64,000 nucleotides of DNA from Arthrobacter sp. 35W (GCF_000482545.1 NZ_KI519454.1:2454954-2518953); one strand, 5' to 3'; counted from the stretch's first letter, positions 36,955 to 46,822 are shown. Numbers and translations are program-made. The notes: a model not told the origin generated them from the sequence alone.

Positions 36955-37413
36955 TCACATCGCATCGAACGCCCGGGCGCCGGGGCCGGCAGACCCCTGG
37001 GCATCGTTGGGATTGACGAAGCCGCAATCGGCCAGCGACAGGCAGCCGCAGCCGATGCAGCCGCCCAGATCGCCGCGCAGCTTCTGCAGGGCCTCGATCC
37101 GGGCGTCGAGCTCGCTGCGCCAGCGCGCCGAGAGGCGCTGCCAATCCGCCTTCTCGGGCACGCCGTCGGCCGGCAGCTCCGCGAAGGCCTCCGCCACGGT
37201 GGCCAGCGAGACGCCGGCCCGCTGGGCGGCACGGACGATGGCCACGCGGCGCAGCTCGGAACGGTCGTAGCGCCGCTGGTTTCCTCCCGTGCGGTGGCTG
37301 CGGATCAGGCCCTTGCGTTCATAGAAGTGCAGCGCCGAGACGGCCACGCCGCTGCGCGCCGAGAGCTGCCCCACCGTCAGTTCCGCGGTGCTGTCCTGGG
37401 CCGGGGATTCCAT
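36955..37413 (-). CDS. soxR: Redox-sensitive transcriptional activator SoxR
   Basis: A 152-residue MerR-family regulator. The helix-turn-helix and wing span residues ~12-80 (TVGQLSARSGVAVSALHFYE). The [2Fe-2S] cysteines are C119, C122, C124 and C130 in GCIGCGCLSLADC, the SoxR signature. ATG 37413 has AGGAGGT directly adjoining it, too close for a normal Shine-Dalgarno; TATACA six bases upstream fits a leaderless start. The flavin reductase gene downstream has a SoxR-type promoter, so that is its likely target, sensing redox-cycling compounds. Confidence 0.94.
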   Translation of the reverse strand: MESPAQDSTAELTVGQLSARSGVAVSALHFYERKGLIRSHRTGGNQRRYDRSELRRVAIVRAAQRAGVSLATVAEAFAELPADGVPEKADWQRLSARWRSELDARIEALQKLRGDLGGCIGCGCLSLADCGFVNPNDAQGSAGPGARAFDAM

Positions 37414-37424
37414 ACCTCCTGTAT

Positions 37425-37473
37425 ATCAACAATGGCGGTCGTTCCCTGTCCGGGAACGGCCGCCATTGTTGAT
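37425..37473. terminator. Long perfect-type hairpin, probable terminator
   Basis: 22-bp arms (37425-37446 and 37452-37473) with one mismatch and the loop TGTCC. It lies seven bases after the stop of the leftward fusion gene and directly upstream of soxR. No U-run on either strand. A terminator for the uronate gene block is the simplest role; its length is unusual. Confidence 0.6.
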
Positions 37474-37479
37474 GTGCGC

Positions 37480-39765
37480 CTAGAGGCGCGTGTCGAAGGA
37501 GTCGCAGAAGACGTTCTCGTTGAACGTTCCCTGGAACTCCGACTGGCCCTGGATCTTCTCGATCGTGGCCCGGATGGCCTCCACCGTGCCGGCATGGGCG
37601 TGGATGGCCGTCTTGACCATGGGCACGTCGATCAGGTGGTTGGGCTGGTTGAGCGAGACAAACACCGTGGGCACCTCGGTGGCGTACCAAGGGATCTCCG
37701 CGCCCATGGGCGTGGACCACTTGATCCGGATGGCTGCCTCCTGGGCAAAGCCCTTGACGTTGGCAAAGACGAAGGCGGCGTCGTACTTGTCCGCGTAGTC
37801 CCCGGTGGCCTCCTCGGAGATGACGGACATGAAGTTCACGCCCTCCTCCCCCGCGGCCGTACGCTGGGCGGCCGTCTTGAAGGTGTGGACCTCAAAACCT
37901 GCCCTTTGCAGCTCCGCCTCCACCACATCCAGGTATCCGAGGGGATCGCCCATAGTGAAGTCCGAGCCGCCCGAAATGCCGTACAGACGGATCCGCTTGT
38001 GCGTCGCAGGTGTGATCGGCAGATTGGCGGCCGTGTCCTTGACCAGAGTGACGGTCTTGTCAGCGATCTCCGCCGCGATGGCGCGGTGCGCTTCGCTGCC
38101 GATGGCCGCCAGGGCCCCGGGGCCGGGCACCAGGGAACTGGCGTCCTTGCGGTGCAGGCCCAGGGAGGCCTTCAGCGCCAGGATCCGGCGCAGGGCATCC
38201 TGCAGGCGCTCCTCGGAGATGATGCCGGACTTGCAGCCGTCCAGCATGTAGCCGAAGTCCTCCTCCGGGTTGCGGAAGAAGAGGAACATGTCGCAGCCCG
38301 CGGCGATGGTGGCGGGGACCAGGTCCTTGCGCTTCATCGCCTGGGTCAGGCCCACCATCTGGGAGGCATCCGTCAGCACCAGGCCGTTGAAGCCCAGCTC
38401 GCCGCGGAGCAGGTCCTTCAGCAGTTCCGGAGCCAGCGTTGCCGGCAGCACGTCCTTGTCGGCAAGCCCCGGGCGGAAGTGCCGGGAGACCTCGGGTGCC
38501 CCGATGTGGCCCACCATGATGGACTGCACGCCGTGGCCGATCATCTCCCTGTACACGTGGCCGTACGTCCGGTTCCACTCCTCGTAGCCGAAGGTGTTGT
38601 AGGACGTAACCACGTGCTGGTCGCGCTCATCGATGCCGTCGCCCGGGAAGTGCTTCATGGCACAGACGGTCGGCGACTCGCTGATGCCGTCGAAGTACTC
38701 CTTGGCCCGCTCCACCACCACCTCGGGGGTGTTGCCGAAGGACCGGGTGGAGACAACGGTGTTGCGCCAGTTGTAGTGGATGTCCACGATCGGCGCGAAG
38801 GCCCAGTTGCAGCCCAGCGCCGCGGTCTCGACGCCGGCTACCTGGCCCATCTTCCGGGCAATCGACGTGTCCGGGTGGGAGCCCGCCTGCAGGTGGGTGG
38901 AGACAAACGTGCCGTCGTCGCAGCTGCCCGCTCCACCCATTTCGGGGTTGGAGGCAATGAGCAGTGGGATCTTGGTCTTGGACTGGGCGTGGCGGATGTG
39001 CTCCTGCACGGCGGCCGAGGGCCCCGGGCGGTAGCGCATGCCACCCACATGGAAGTTCTCCAGCACCCCGTCAAGGTACTCCGGGGCATAGGAGTTGTTG
39101 TGGTTGATGAACAGCTGGCCGATCTTCTCTTCCAGCGTCATCGAGGCGATGGTCGAGTCCACCCAGGCAATGGCGTCGTCGTCGAGGTTGAACGGCGCGG
39201 CCGCCATGTCCACCAGGAAGGGACCCGCCGCGGCGGAGGCGGCCGGCACGGCTGCCCCGGCCAGTGAGGCCAGGGCCGCGGCGACAACCTCATCCACGGG
39301 CAGGGCGATGTCGACGACGGTGCCGGCTTCATCGGCGGCCAGGGCCTCAAGCGTTGCCAGCTGGGAATCCAGCAGGGCGGCGGGCATGAAGTGGCCGCTG
39401 CGGCCCTCCAGCCGCGCACCGAGCACCTCGCGGCTGCCATCCAGGTGCACAAACACCGTGTCAGGCGCCTGGGCGCGGATCGCGTCGCGGTAGGAACGCT
39501 TCAGCGCCGAACACGCCAACACCAGGCCGGGACCTTCGGCACCGGCCAGGGCCGCGCCGACGATGGCCAGCCAGGGCCAGCGGTCCGCGTCATCCAGCGG
39601 AGTGCCGGCGGCCATCTTGGCCACGTTCTCCACCGGGTGCAGGGAGTCCGCATCGGTGAATGCCAGGCCCAGTTCGTGGGCGATCAGGGCGCCAATGGTG
39701 GTCTTGCCGCAGCCGGAGACGCCCATGACGACGATCCGGGCCGGGGAAGTGGTTGCGGTGCTCAC
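37480..39765 (-). CDS. Gluconokinase-glycoside hydrolase family 3 fusion
   Basis: A 761-residue two-domain protein. Residues 1 to ~168 are a complete GntK-type gluconokinase: Walker [10 protein letters not shown] (15-23), [35 protein letters not shown] and [16 protein letters not shown]. After an Ala-rich linker (~170-182), residues ~195-761 form a GH3 hydrolase: KHFPGDG (371-377), D382-Q-H384 resembling the NagZ-type Asp-x-His acid/base pair, and LTDASQM with D466 as likely nucleophile. No signal peptide, so it acts in the cytoplasm. GTG 39765 overlaps the manD stop (GTGA). No frameshift is needed. Last gene of the manD block. Confidence 0.85.
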   Translation of the reverse strand: MSTATTSPARIVVMGVSGCGKTTIGALIAHELGLAFTDADSLHPVENVAKMAAGTPLDDADRWPWLAIVGAALAGAEGPGLVLACSALKRSYRDAIRAQAPDTVFVHLDGSREVLGARLEGRSGHFMPAALLDSQLATLEALAADEAGTVVDIALPVDEVVAAALASLAGAAVPAASAAAGPFLVDMAAAPFNLDDDAIAWVDSTIASMTLEEKIGQLFINHNNSYAPEYLDGVLENFHVGGMRYRPGPSAAVQEHIRHAQSKTKIPLLIASNPEMGGAGSCDDGTFVSTHLQAGSHPDTSIARKMGQVAGVETAALGCNWAFAPIVDIHYNWRNTVVSTRSFGNTPEVVVERAKEYFDGISESPTVCAMKHFPGDGIDERDQHVVTSYNTFGYEEWNRTYGHVYREMIGHGVQSIMVGHIGAPEVSRHFRPGLADKDVLPATLAPELLKDLLRGELGFNGLVLTDASQMVGLTQAMKRKDLVPATIAAGCDMFLFFRNPEEDFGYMLDGCKSGIISEERLQDALRRILALKASLGLHRKDASSLVPGPGALAAIGSEAHRAIAAEIADKTVTLVKDTAANLPITPATHKRIRLYGISGGSDFTMGDPLGYLDVVEAELQRAGFEVHTFKTAAQRTAAGEEGVNFMSVISEEATGDYADKYDAAFVFANVKGFAQEAAIRIKWSTPMGAEIPWYATEVPTVFVSLNQPNHLIDVPMVKTAIHAHAGTVEAIRATIEKIQGQSEFQGTFNENVFCDSFDTRL

Positions 39766-40991
39766 CAGTCGTGCACCGTGCCGTCAACAAGGCGGTTGTA
39801 CGGCAGGTAGGCCTGCTGGTACGGGAAGGCCAGTGCGGCCTCGACGTTGAACTCAACGCCGATGCCGGGCTCATCGCCCGGGTGCAGGTAGCCGTCCTTG
39901 AAGGTCATGGACTGCTGGAACACCTCGTTGGTCTTGTCCGAGTGCTGCATGTACTCCTGGATGCCGTAGTTGTGGATGGCCAGGCCCACGTGCAGCTGCG
40001 CGGCGAAACCAACCGGGGAGATGTCGGTGGGGCCATGGAAGCCGGACTTGATCTGGTACTGGGCGGCAAAGTCCATGACCTTCTTCAGCGGCGAGATGCC
40101 GCCAAAGTGGGTCGACGCTGCCCGCACGTAGTCGATCAGCTGTTCCTTGATGATGGTCTGGTAGTCGTAGACGGTGTTGAAGATTTCACCGATGGCCAGC
40201 GGCGTGGTGGTGTGGTGGCGGACCCAGCGCAGCGCCTCCTGGTTTTCGGCCGGGGTGCAGTCCTCCAGCCAGAACAGATCGTACGGTTCCAGCGACTTGC
40301 CCAGCTTGGCGGCCTGGATCGGCGTCATGCGGTGGTGGCCGTCGTGCAGCAGCGGGATCTCCGGACCGAACTCGTTGCGCACGGCCTCGAACACGGTGGG
40401 CAGGTGGCGCAGGTAGGCGCGGGTGTCCCAGTCCTCTTCCTGCGGGAACGCGCCGCGGCCGGCGGGCTCGTAGTCGTAGCGCTCACCGGAGGCCTGGGCC
40501 TGGGCGGCGACGCCGTAGACGGCCTTGATGCCCGGGATGGCTGTCTGGATGCGGATGGACTTGTAGCCCAGCTCCAGGTGCTCGCGGACGGAGTCGAAGA
40601 GCTGCGGGATGTCCGCACCGGAGGCGTGGCCGTAGGCGCGCAGGCCGTTGCGGGAGGCGCCGCCCAGGAGCTGGTAGACGGGCATGCCGGCGATCTTGCC
40701 CTTGATGTCCCACAGGGCCATGTCGACGGCGGCGATCGCGGCCATCGTGACCGGGCCGCGGCGCCAGTACGAGCTGCGGTACAGGAACTGCCAGGTGTCC
40801 TCGATCCGGTGCGGATCCTTGCCGATCAGCAGCTGGGCGATGTGCTCCTTCAGGTACGCGGCAACGGCCAGCTCGCGCCCGTTCAGGGTCGCGTCGCCGA
40901 TGCCGACAACGCCCTCGTCGGTGGTGACCCGCAGGGTCACAAAGTTGCGGCTGGGACTGGTGACGAAGACTTCGGCGGCAATGATTTTCAC
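39762..40991 (-). CDS. manD: D-mannonate dehydratase, enolase superfamily (ManD/RspA)
   Basis: Dehydrates D-mannonate to 2-keto-3-deoxygluconate. The 409-residue protein shows the ManD pattern: [38 protein letters not shown], Mg ligands probably D217 ([11 protein letters not shown]), E243 (FWLED) and E269 (AIGEI). The frame runs upstream, but GTG 40989-40991 has GGAAGGA about nine bases before it and begins the conserved [19 protein letters not shown]. Some members are promiscuous (gluconate, other acid sugars), which is relevant given the fused gluconokinase next door. Sits between the transporter and the fusion gene. Confidence 0.9.
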   Translation of the reverse strand: MKIIAAEVFVTSPSRNFVTLRVTTDEGVVGIGDATLNGRELAVAAYLKEHIAQLLIGKDPHRIEDTWQFLYRSSYWRRGPVTMAAIAAVDMALWDIKGKIAGMPVYQLLGGASRNGLRAYGHASGADIPQLFDSVREHLELGYKSIRIQTAIPGIKAVYGVAAQAQASGERYDYEPAGRGAFPQEEDWDTRAYLRHLPTVFEAVRNEFGPEIPLLHDGHHRMTPIQAAKLGKSLEPYDLFWLEDCTPAENQEALRWVRHHTTTPLAIGEIFNTVYDYQTIIKEQLIDYVRAASTHFGGISPLKKVMDFAAQYQIKSGFHGPTDISPVGFAAQLHVGLAIHNYGIQEYMQHSDKTNEVFQQSMTFKDGYLHPGDEPGIGVEFNVEAALAFPYQQAYLPYNRLVDGTVHDW

Positions 40992-41049
40992 GGCGGTGGT
41001 CCTTCCGGGATTCGGGTGTAGATGGTGCTGAGTGCTAGTTGGACGAGTG

Positions 41050-42540
41050 TTAAGGCTTGGTGCTTGTGGTGCCCGCGGCGGGGCTGCCGTCGGCCGTACC
41101 GTTGTCGGTTCCTTCCGCGGCGGCAATGCGGGCCGCGGCCAGGCGCTCGGCGCGGCGGGCGGTGATCGCAGTGACGATTTCCTTGTGCTTGGCATCCGTC
41201 AGGGGGTAGGCGATCATGACCAGCAGGGCGAGGATGGCGAAGGCCATCGGCAGCAGTCCCGAGCCGGCGCGGATGCCCAGCAGGGCGTGCTCCGTCTGCT
41301 CTCCGCCGCCGGAGGCGTAGCCGCCCCAGGCGAGGGCATAGGCGGCCAGTGCGCCGCCGACTGCCTGGCCGGTCTTGCGGGTGAAGGAGAACAGTGCGTA
41401 GGTGATGCCCTCTGTGCGGATGCCCGTCTTCCATTCACCGTATTCAACGGTGTCGGCCTCCAAGGCCCAGACGAGCATGTTGGCCATTGCCAGACCCAGC
41501 TGGCAGATCATCACGCCGGTGAAGGCGACCGGCACCAGGTTTGCGGGTGCGAAGAAGACCACCAGGCCACCGGCTGCCATCAGCGAGCTGCCGACAATGT
41601 ACAGCTTCTTCTTGCCGAAGGATGCCACCAGACGGGGAAGGATGGCCGCTATGCCAAAAGTCAGGAAGATGTTGATGATGGACATCACAGCGTACAACGG
41701 AAGGGAGTGCAGGACGTCGCGGAAGTAGTAGATCTGGATGGTGCTCAGAGCCAGCTGGCCGGTCAGGAACAGGAAGGAGCTGATGCACAGCAGCAGCAGG
41801 GGTTTGTTGCCCTTGAGCGTGGCCAGGCTCTGCTTGACACTGACATTGGCGACCTCGCGCACCACCCGTTCCCGGGTGGTGAACACGGTGAACATGTACA
41901 GTCCGGTGCCGACGACGGCGAACACGATGGTCAGCGTCGTGAACAGCATCTGGAGATCGGCGCCGCCCTTCATCAATGGGGCGATGAAGATGCCCAGGAA
42001 GGATCCGACGGCCACGGCACCGATGGTGCGGGCGCTGGCGAGCTTGGCACGCTCGCTGGAGACCTGGGTCATGGCCCCTGCCAGCGATCCGTAGGGGATG
42101 TTCACGAAGCTGTAGGCCAGGCCCAGAAGTGCATAGCTGACATAGGCCCACAGCAGCATGCCGCTCTGGCCGATCTGCGGGATGGAGAAGGTGGCCACGC
42201 TGAGCAGCAGCAGGGGGACGGAGCCAAACATGATGAACGGGCGGAACTTCCCGAGCTTCTTGTGGTAGGTCTTGTCGACGACACGGCCGGCCAGCACATC
42301 GGAGAAGGCATCGAAGATGCGCACCACCAGCAGCAAGGTGCCGGCGGCCGCGGCGCTGATGCCTGCGACATCCGTGTAGTAGACCAGCAGGAACATGGTG
42401 GCCGTGGTGAAGGCCAGGTTGTTTGCCGCATCTCCGGCGCCATAGCCGAAAATGGACAGTTTGGGCAGTTTGGCCGGGGCCTCGTGGGCTCCTCCGGCAG
42501 TGGCCGCCGTGGCGGCGAGTGGTTCTTTGGTCATGGTCAT
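41050..42540 (-). CDS. GPH-family sugar/uronide:cation symporter
   Basis: A 496-residue, twelve-helix glycoside-pentoside-hexuronide symporter (MelB/GusB type): early [45 protein letters not shown] (family signature, shown in part) and later [15 protein letters not shown]. Likely imports a uronide, uronate or glycoside with Na+ or H+. Two adjacent ATGs; the second (42540) is six bases from AAGGAG. Its promoter carries the shared LacI-type operator (42657-42695), with a ~105-base leader. Followed by manD and the gluconokinase-GH3 fusion, probably one transcript. Confidence 0.9.
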   Translation of the reverse strand: MTMTKEPLAATAATAGGAHEAPAKLPKLSIFGYGAGDAANNLAFTTATMFLLVYYTDVAGISAAAAGTLLLVVRIFDAFSDVLAGRVVDKTYHKKLGKFRPFIMFGSVPLLLLSVATFSIPQIGQSGMLLWAYVSYALLGLAYSFVNIPYGSLAGAMTQVSSERAKLASARTIGAVAVGSFLGIFIAPLMKGGADLQMLFTTLTIVFAVVGTGLYMFTVFTTRERVVREVANVSVKQSLATLKGNKPLLLLCISSFLFLTGQLALSTIQIYYFRDVLHSLPLYAVMSIINIFLTFGIAAILPRLVASFGKKKLYIVGSSLMAAGGLVVFFAPANLVPVAFTGVMICQLGLAMANMLVWALEADTVEYGEWKTGIRTEGITYALFSFTRKTGQAVGGALAAYALAWGGYASGGGEQTEHALLGIRAGSGLLPMAFAILALLVMIAYPLTDAKHKEIVTAITARRAERLAAARIAAAEGTDNGTADGSPAAGTTSTKP

Positions 42541-42656
42541 CATGGGCTCCTTTACCCGGCACCTCCCCCAGTGCGGCAGTGGCTGATTGTTGAGGTTGGG
42601 CCAGCGTGTGCAGCGTGTTCGCTGCTGCCCCGGTCCATGTGAGCTGCGTTACGAAA

Positions 42657-42695
42657 AGTAAATCACTTTCGGCAACGTTTGGCAACCGCTTGCCA
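42657..42695 (-). promoter_or_regulatory. Promoter with LacI-type operator, symporter operon
   Basis: -35 TTGCCA (42680-42685), spacer 17 bp, -10 TTTACT (42657-42662). The operator TGGCAACCGCTTGCCA (42680-42695) covers the -35 box. An extra half-site CGGCAAC lies nine bases away on the downstream side. Confidence 0.8.
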
Positions 42696-42808
42696 CAAAT
42701 TTCTCCCGACTTCCTTCCACCCCGCCCCGCCAGTCCCCGGATGCGCCAAAGGCACCCATCGCGGCCGCCGGGCGGAACAGCCGCAATGGGTGCCTCGTGG
42801 CGGATCGG

Positions 42809-44218
42809 TTAGGCGCGGCTGGGGACCGCGGCAGCGAGGAGGTCCAACTGTGCCGCCACCTGTGCGGCAACATCCCCGTCCTGGGCCCATGCGGGTTCCA
42901 GCAGGGTGAGCAAGGCCGCCAGGTCCTCGCCAAGGCCCAGCTCCAGCGCCGTGGACAACTGCGCAGCTGCCGGGTCCTTGATCTCGGCATGCTCGGTGTG
43001 CGCCGTGCGCAGGAACGCCACCCAGGCGGCAATCATCCTGGCAGCGGCGTCGCCGCTGCGGCCCTGGGCGCGCTCCGCCTTGAGGACTGGTACGGCGCGC
43101 ATTCGCAGCTTGGCGGAGCCGTCCATGGCGATCTGGGCCAGGTGGTGGGAAATGCGGGCATTGGCAAAGCGCTCCAGCAGCGCCGCCCGGTAGGCGGGGA
43201 TGTTCAATCCCTTGGCCGGCAGGTTGGCTTCCGCCTCATCCCAGAACTCTTCCACCCAGCCGGCGCACACCGGATCGGCCAGCGCCTGGGCCACGGTGGT
43301 GTGGCCGCGCAGCTGGCCGGCGTAGGCCATCAGCGAGTGAGCACCGTTGAGCAGCCAGAGCTTGCGGTTTTCGAAGGGTTCAATCTCCTCCACCAGAACA
43401 GCGCCGGCGGCCTCCCAAGCCGGCCGGCCCGCGGGGAAGGCACCGCTGAGGATCCAGTCGCGGAACGGTTCCGTCACCACGGGGGACGCGTCGGCAAATC
43501 CTGTGGCGCCGGCCACCAGATCCACCTCGGCCTCGGTGGTCCGCGGCGTGATGCGGTCAATCGAACTGGAGACGAAGCTGACGTTGGCGTCGATCCAGGC
43601 CCCCAGCGCCGCATCAACAATGGAGGCCAACCCGAGCACTGCCGCCCGGGCGGCCTCTCCGTTGCTGGCCAGATTGTCGCAGGATACGACGGCGATCGGG
43701 CCGGCACCGGAGCGGCTCCGCGCCTCCAGGCCCTGGACCAGACGACCAATGGGTGTGGTGGCCGGGGCATTGCCGCCAGCCACCACACCACGGAGCAGCT
43801 CGATGTCCGAGGCCACATCGGGGTGTGCCGCATCAAGGGTTCCGTCAGCGGCGAGGCGGTAGGCCGCCTCCGTGATGGTCAGGGTGACGATGGCGGTTGA
43901 CCCGGCGACCAGCAGTTCACACAGCCGGGCGACATCCGCGCCGTCGTTGGCCTCCACGATGCTCTGGATGACCTCGAACGAATCGCCGTCCCCGGAGCGT
44001 TCGATCAGGGTGTACAGCCCGTCCTGGGCTGCCAGCGCGATCGCCGCGTCGGGGCGGCGGCCGGTGAAGGAGGCAATGCCCCACTCCCCCGCCGGATCCG
44101 CCTGCTGGGTGAACCAGGCCTGGTGGGCCCGGTGGAAGGCACCCAACCCCAGGTGGACGATCCGCACGGGTGCGGCCGGACGGGCGGGGAAGGTGCTGCG
44201 GTTCAGCGGAGCGGTCAT
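42809..44218 (-). CDS. uxuB: Mannitol dehydrogenase-family oxidoreductase, probable fructuronate reductase
   Basis: A 469-residue NAD-dependent polyol dehydrogenase. The Rossmann start RIVHLGLGAFHRAHQAWFT is the family signature, with SCDNLASNGEAARAAV (catalytic-domain entry) and FENRKLWLLNGAHSLMAYAG containing the conserved lysine and KxxxxN-x-x-H. Next to uxaC and manD the expected reaction is D-fructuronate to D-mannonate. Its ATG overlaps the uxaC stop (ATGA). Mannitol or other sugar-acid activity cannot be excluded from sequence alone. Confidence 0.88.
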   Translation of the reverse strand: MTAPLNRSTFPARPAAPVRIVHLGLGAFHRAHQAWFTQQADPAGEWGIASFTGRRPDAAIALAAQDGLYTLIERSGDGDSFEVIQSIVEANDGADVARLCELLVAGSTAIVTLTITEAAYRLAADGTLDAAHPDVASDIELLRGVVAGGNAPATTPIGRLVQGLEARSRSGAGPIAVVSCDNLASNGEAARAAVLGLASIVDAALGAWIDANVSFVSSSIDRITPRTTEAEVDLVAGATGFADASPVVTEPFRDWILSGAFPAGRPAWEAAGAVLVEEIEPFENRKLWLLNGAHSLMAYAGQLRGHTTVAQALADPVCAGWVEEFWDEAEANLPAKGLNIPAYRAALLERFANARISHHLAQIAMDGSAKLRMRAVPVLKAERAQGRSGDAAARMIAAWVAFLRTAHTEHAEIKDPAAAQLSTALELGLGEDLAALLTLLEPAWAQDGDVAAQVAAQLDLLAAAVPSRA

Positions 44219-45687
44219 AGCTTGAAGGCCCTTCGGGGTGCGGCGTCGACGATGTCGACGATGATGGAGCGGGCACGGTCTTCGGAGATCCGGTGCTCGG
44301 CCACCAGGCGGGCCAGGAAACTGGCCTCCACCCGGCGGGAGGTGTTGTGCCGGGCGGGGATGGAGCAGAAGGCCCGCGTGTCGTCGATGAAACCCGAGGA
44401 ACGGGAGAAGCCGGCGGTTTCGGTGACAGCTCCACGGAAACGCATCATGGCATCGGGTGCGTCCAGGAACCACCACGGGGCACCGATGTAGACAGCCGGG
44501 TAGAAGCCGGCCAACGGCGCGATTTCACGGGAGAACACAGTCTCGTCGATGGTGAACGGGATGAAGTGGAAGCCCGGTTCCGTGCCAAAGTCCGCCAAGA
44601 GCGGCCGCAGGGCCTCGGTGTAGGTCACGGCAAAGGGAATGTCGTGGCCGGTGTCTGCGCCAAAGCGGTCGAACGTGCTGCTGTGGTGGTTGCGGAAGAC
44701 GCCCGGGTGCAGCGTCATGACCAGGCCGTCGGCCACGGACATCCGCGCCATTTCGTACATCATGTGGGCTTCGAAGACGTCGGCATCGGCGGCCGTCGCC
44801 TCGCTGCGGCGGGCCTTCTCAAAGAGCGCCTCCGCCGCACCGGCGTCGATCTTCAGGGTCAGGGCGGTGCGGGAGCCGTGGTCTGCCGAGACGGCGCCGT
44901 GCTGCACAAAGTACTGGCGGCGGTTCTCCAGGGCACGGATGTAGCCGGCGTAGCCAACCACGCCCTCCCCCGCTTCGCCAATGAGACGCTCCACGCGCTC
45001 GGCCCAGCCGGCAGCGTGGAACTTGATGTAGGCGTCGGGGCGGAAGGTAGGCAGCACCCGGCCGGCAAAGGTCGGATCGGCAGCCAGGGCCGCGTGGGCG
45101 CTGAGATCATCCAGCGGATCATCCGTGGTGGCCATGACCTCCAAATTGAAGTCCTTGAACAGCTGCCGCGGCCGGAAGCTGGGCTCCTGCAGGCGAGCAT
45201 TGAGCTTGTCGTAGAGGGCATCGGCCGTTTCCTGGCTCTGGTCGCGGTCCAGCGGCCCCAGATCAAGCTTGAAGACGTTGGCAAACTCATCACGGATCCA
45301 GTAGCCGGAAGCGGTGCCATCGAACAAGGGCCAGGCCTTGGCGAATTCACGCCAGGTTTCGCGCGGCTCCACCCCAGTCGTGCCGCCAACGCGCAGGCGC
45401 TCCAGCGGGGCGCCATTGGCGTGGATGAGGCGGGTGACGTAGTGGTCCGGACTCACCAGCAGCGTTGCCGGGTCCGGGAAGGGGGTGTCGTTGAAGATCA
45501 TGGCCGCATCGACGTGGCCATGCGGGGAAATGATCGGCAGGTCCTCCACCTGGGCGAGCAGGTCCCGGGCAATCGCCCTGGTGCCGGGGTCGGCAGGCAA
45601 CAGGCGGTCCGGGTCCGAACCCAGGGAAGACGTCATGCCAACAGCAGCTGATTCGAGGGGCGCGGCATCCGCGAGTGATTGTGACAT
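44215..45687 (-). CDS. uxaC: Glucuronate isomerase
   Basis: Converts D-glucuronate to D-fructuronate (and galacturonate to tagaturonate). The 490-residue protein has the amidohydrolase-like motif ISPHGHVDA (H56, H58), LFDGTASGYWIRDEF, the late TLHPGVFRNHHSSTF and the C-terminal NTSRRVEASFLARLVAEH, all UxaC hallmarks. ATG 45687 lies at the expected transcription start of a promoter with a LacI-type operator, hence leaderless. First gene of a uxaC-uxuB operon ending at 42809. Confidence 0.96.
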   Translation of the reverse strand: MSQSLADAAPLESAAVGMTSSLGSDPDRLLPADPGTRAIARDLLAQVEDLPIISPHGHVDAAMIFNDTPFPDPATLLVSPDHYVTRLIHANGAPLERLRVGGTTGVEPRETWREFAKAWPLFDGTASGYWIRDEFANVFKLDLGPLDRDQSQETADALYDKLNARLQEPSFRPRQLFKDFNLEVMATTDDPLDDLSAHAALAADPTFAGRVLPTFRPDAYIKFHAAGWAERVERLIGEAGEGVVGYAGYIRALENRRQYFVQHGAVSADHGSRTALTLKIDAGAAEALFEKARRSEATAADADVFEAHMMYEMARMSVADGLVMTLHPGVFRNHHSSTFDRFGADTGHDIPFAVTYTEALRPLLADFGTEPGFHFIPFTIDETVFSREIAPLAGFYPAVYIGAPWWFLDAPDAMMRFRGAVTETAGFSRSSGFIDDTRAFCSIPARHNTSRRVEASFLARLVAEHRISEDRARSIIVDIVDAAPRRAFKL

Positions 45688-45693
45688 AGATCA

Positions 45694-45733
45694 ATCGTCA
45701 AGCAGTGCAAGCCGTTTGTCAACCGGTTGCCAA
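45694..45733 (-). promoter_or_regulatory. Promoter with LacI-type operator, uxaC operon
   Basis: -35 TTGACA (45717-45722), spacer 17 bp, -10 GACGAT (45694-45699), start codon six bases on. The operator TTGTCAACCGGTTGCCAA (45716-45733; one mismatch between arms) covers the -35. A further half-site CGGCAAC lies upstream of it. Confidence 0.82.
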
Positions 45734-45769
45734 AAGTTGCCGAGTGAGTTTTTGGCCAGCTGGGAAGGG

Positions 45770-46822
45770 TTAGGAAACGCGCCCCGTGGAGCCCCTCAGG
45801 ACCAGTTCGGTGGGCAGCGGCTCCGCGGCGCCGTCAGAGCCTGCACCCTTCAGATCCGCCAGGATGCGGGCCAGCGCCTCCGCACCGGCCTCGCGCAGCG
45901 GCGAACGGATGGTGGACAGTGGCGGCGTGGTGAAATCGGAGCCAAAGATGTTGTCGAAGCCCAGGATGCTGATCTTGTCCGGCACCACGACGCCGGCCAG
46001 CTGAAGCTCCTGCATCAGCCCGATGGCCATCAGATCGTTGTAGCAGAAGACGGCTGTGGCTCCGCTGGCCCGCACTGCCGCGGCGGTTCGGCGGCCGCCT
46101 TCAACCGTGGGGGCACCGGCGGCGACCTGCACGGCGTCGAGCCCGGACCAGGCGCAGCGCGCCTTCAGGCTCTCCCAACGGCGTGCCGACATCCACGACT
46201 TCTCGGGGCCGGCCACATAGGCCAGCGAGGTGTGGCCCATCAGCGCGAGGTGGCGCACGGCCTCCCCCACGCCGGCGTCGATGTCGGCCACGATCGAGTG
46301 GACGCCGTCGACCTGGCGGTTGATGACGGCCACTGGCTTCTCCTTGGCCAGGGCGAGGATTTCGGGGTCGGCGAGCCGCGGGCTGGCCAGGATGATGCCA
46401 TCAACTGTGGCAAGCATCCGCTGCGCGGTAGTGAGCTCCTGGGCGGCGGATTCGGCGGACTCGGCCAGCATCAAGGTGTAGTCCTCGCCGGCGGCGGCGG
46501 CCTCGGCCCCGCGGATCACGTCGAAGTATGCCGGGTTGGTGATGTCGGAGACGATCAGGCCCACCGTGTGGGTGCGCCCGGTGGGCAGGGCGCGGGCAAA
46601 GACGTTCACCCGGTAGTTCAGTGTTGCCGCGGCGTCTTCAATCAGCTTCTGCGTCTTGGCGCTCACGCGGCCGGGCTTGCTCAGCGCCCGCGACACGGTG
46701 GAGGGGTTCACGCCCGCCATCTCGGCAATGTCGTAGATGGTCGGCGCCGACTTGCCGGCCCGGGGTGCTGCTGCCACGGTGTCCGGACTGTTGCTGTCCT
46801 CAAGATTGGTCACAGCTGCCAT
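45770..46822 (-). CDS. LacI-family transcriptional regulator (1)
   Basis: Repressor of about 350 residues. After a disordered N-terminal tail comes the LacI helix-turn-helix PTIYDIAEMAGVNPSTVSRA and hinge NYRVNVFARALPTGR, then a periplasmic-binding-protein-like effector domain (HTVGLIVSDITNPAYFDVIRG; FCYNDLMAIGLMQEL; ILGFDNIFGSDFTTPPLSTI). The start is uncertain: GTG 46840, ATG 46822 and GTG 46813 are all in frame and none has a Shine-Dalgarno; a terminator-like hairpin covers the first two. Likely controls the uxaC, symporter and/or ABC promoters. A half-operator TGGCAACC lies at about 46857. Confidence 0.9.
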   Translation of the reverse strand: MAAVTNLEDSNSPDTVAAAPRAGKSAPTIYDIAEMAGVNPSTVSRALSKPGRVSAKTQKLIEDAAATLNYRVNVFARALPTGRTHTVGLIVSDITNPAYFDVIRGAEAAAAGEDYTLMLAESAESAAQELTTAQRMLATVDGIILASPRLADPEILALAKEKPVAVINRQVDGVHSIVADIDAGVGEAVRHLALMGHTSLAYVAGPEKSWMSARRWESLKARCAWSGLDAVQVAAGAPTVEGGRRTAAAVRASGATAVFCYNDLMAIGLMQELQLAGVVVPDKISILGFDNIFGSDFTTPPLSTIRSPLREAGAEALARILADLKGAGSDGAAEPLPTELVLRGSTGRVS

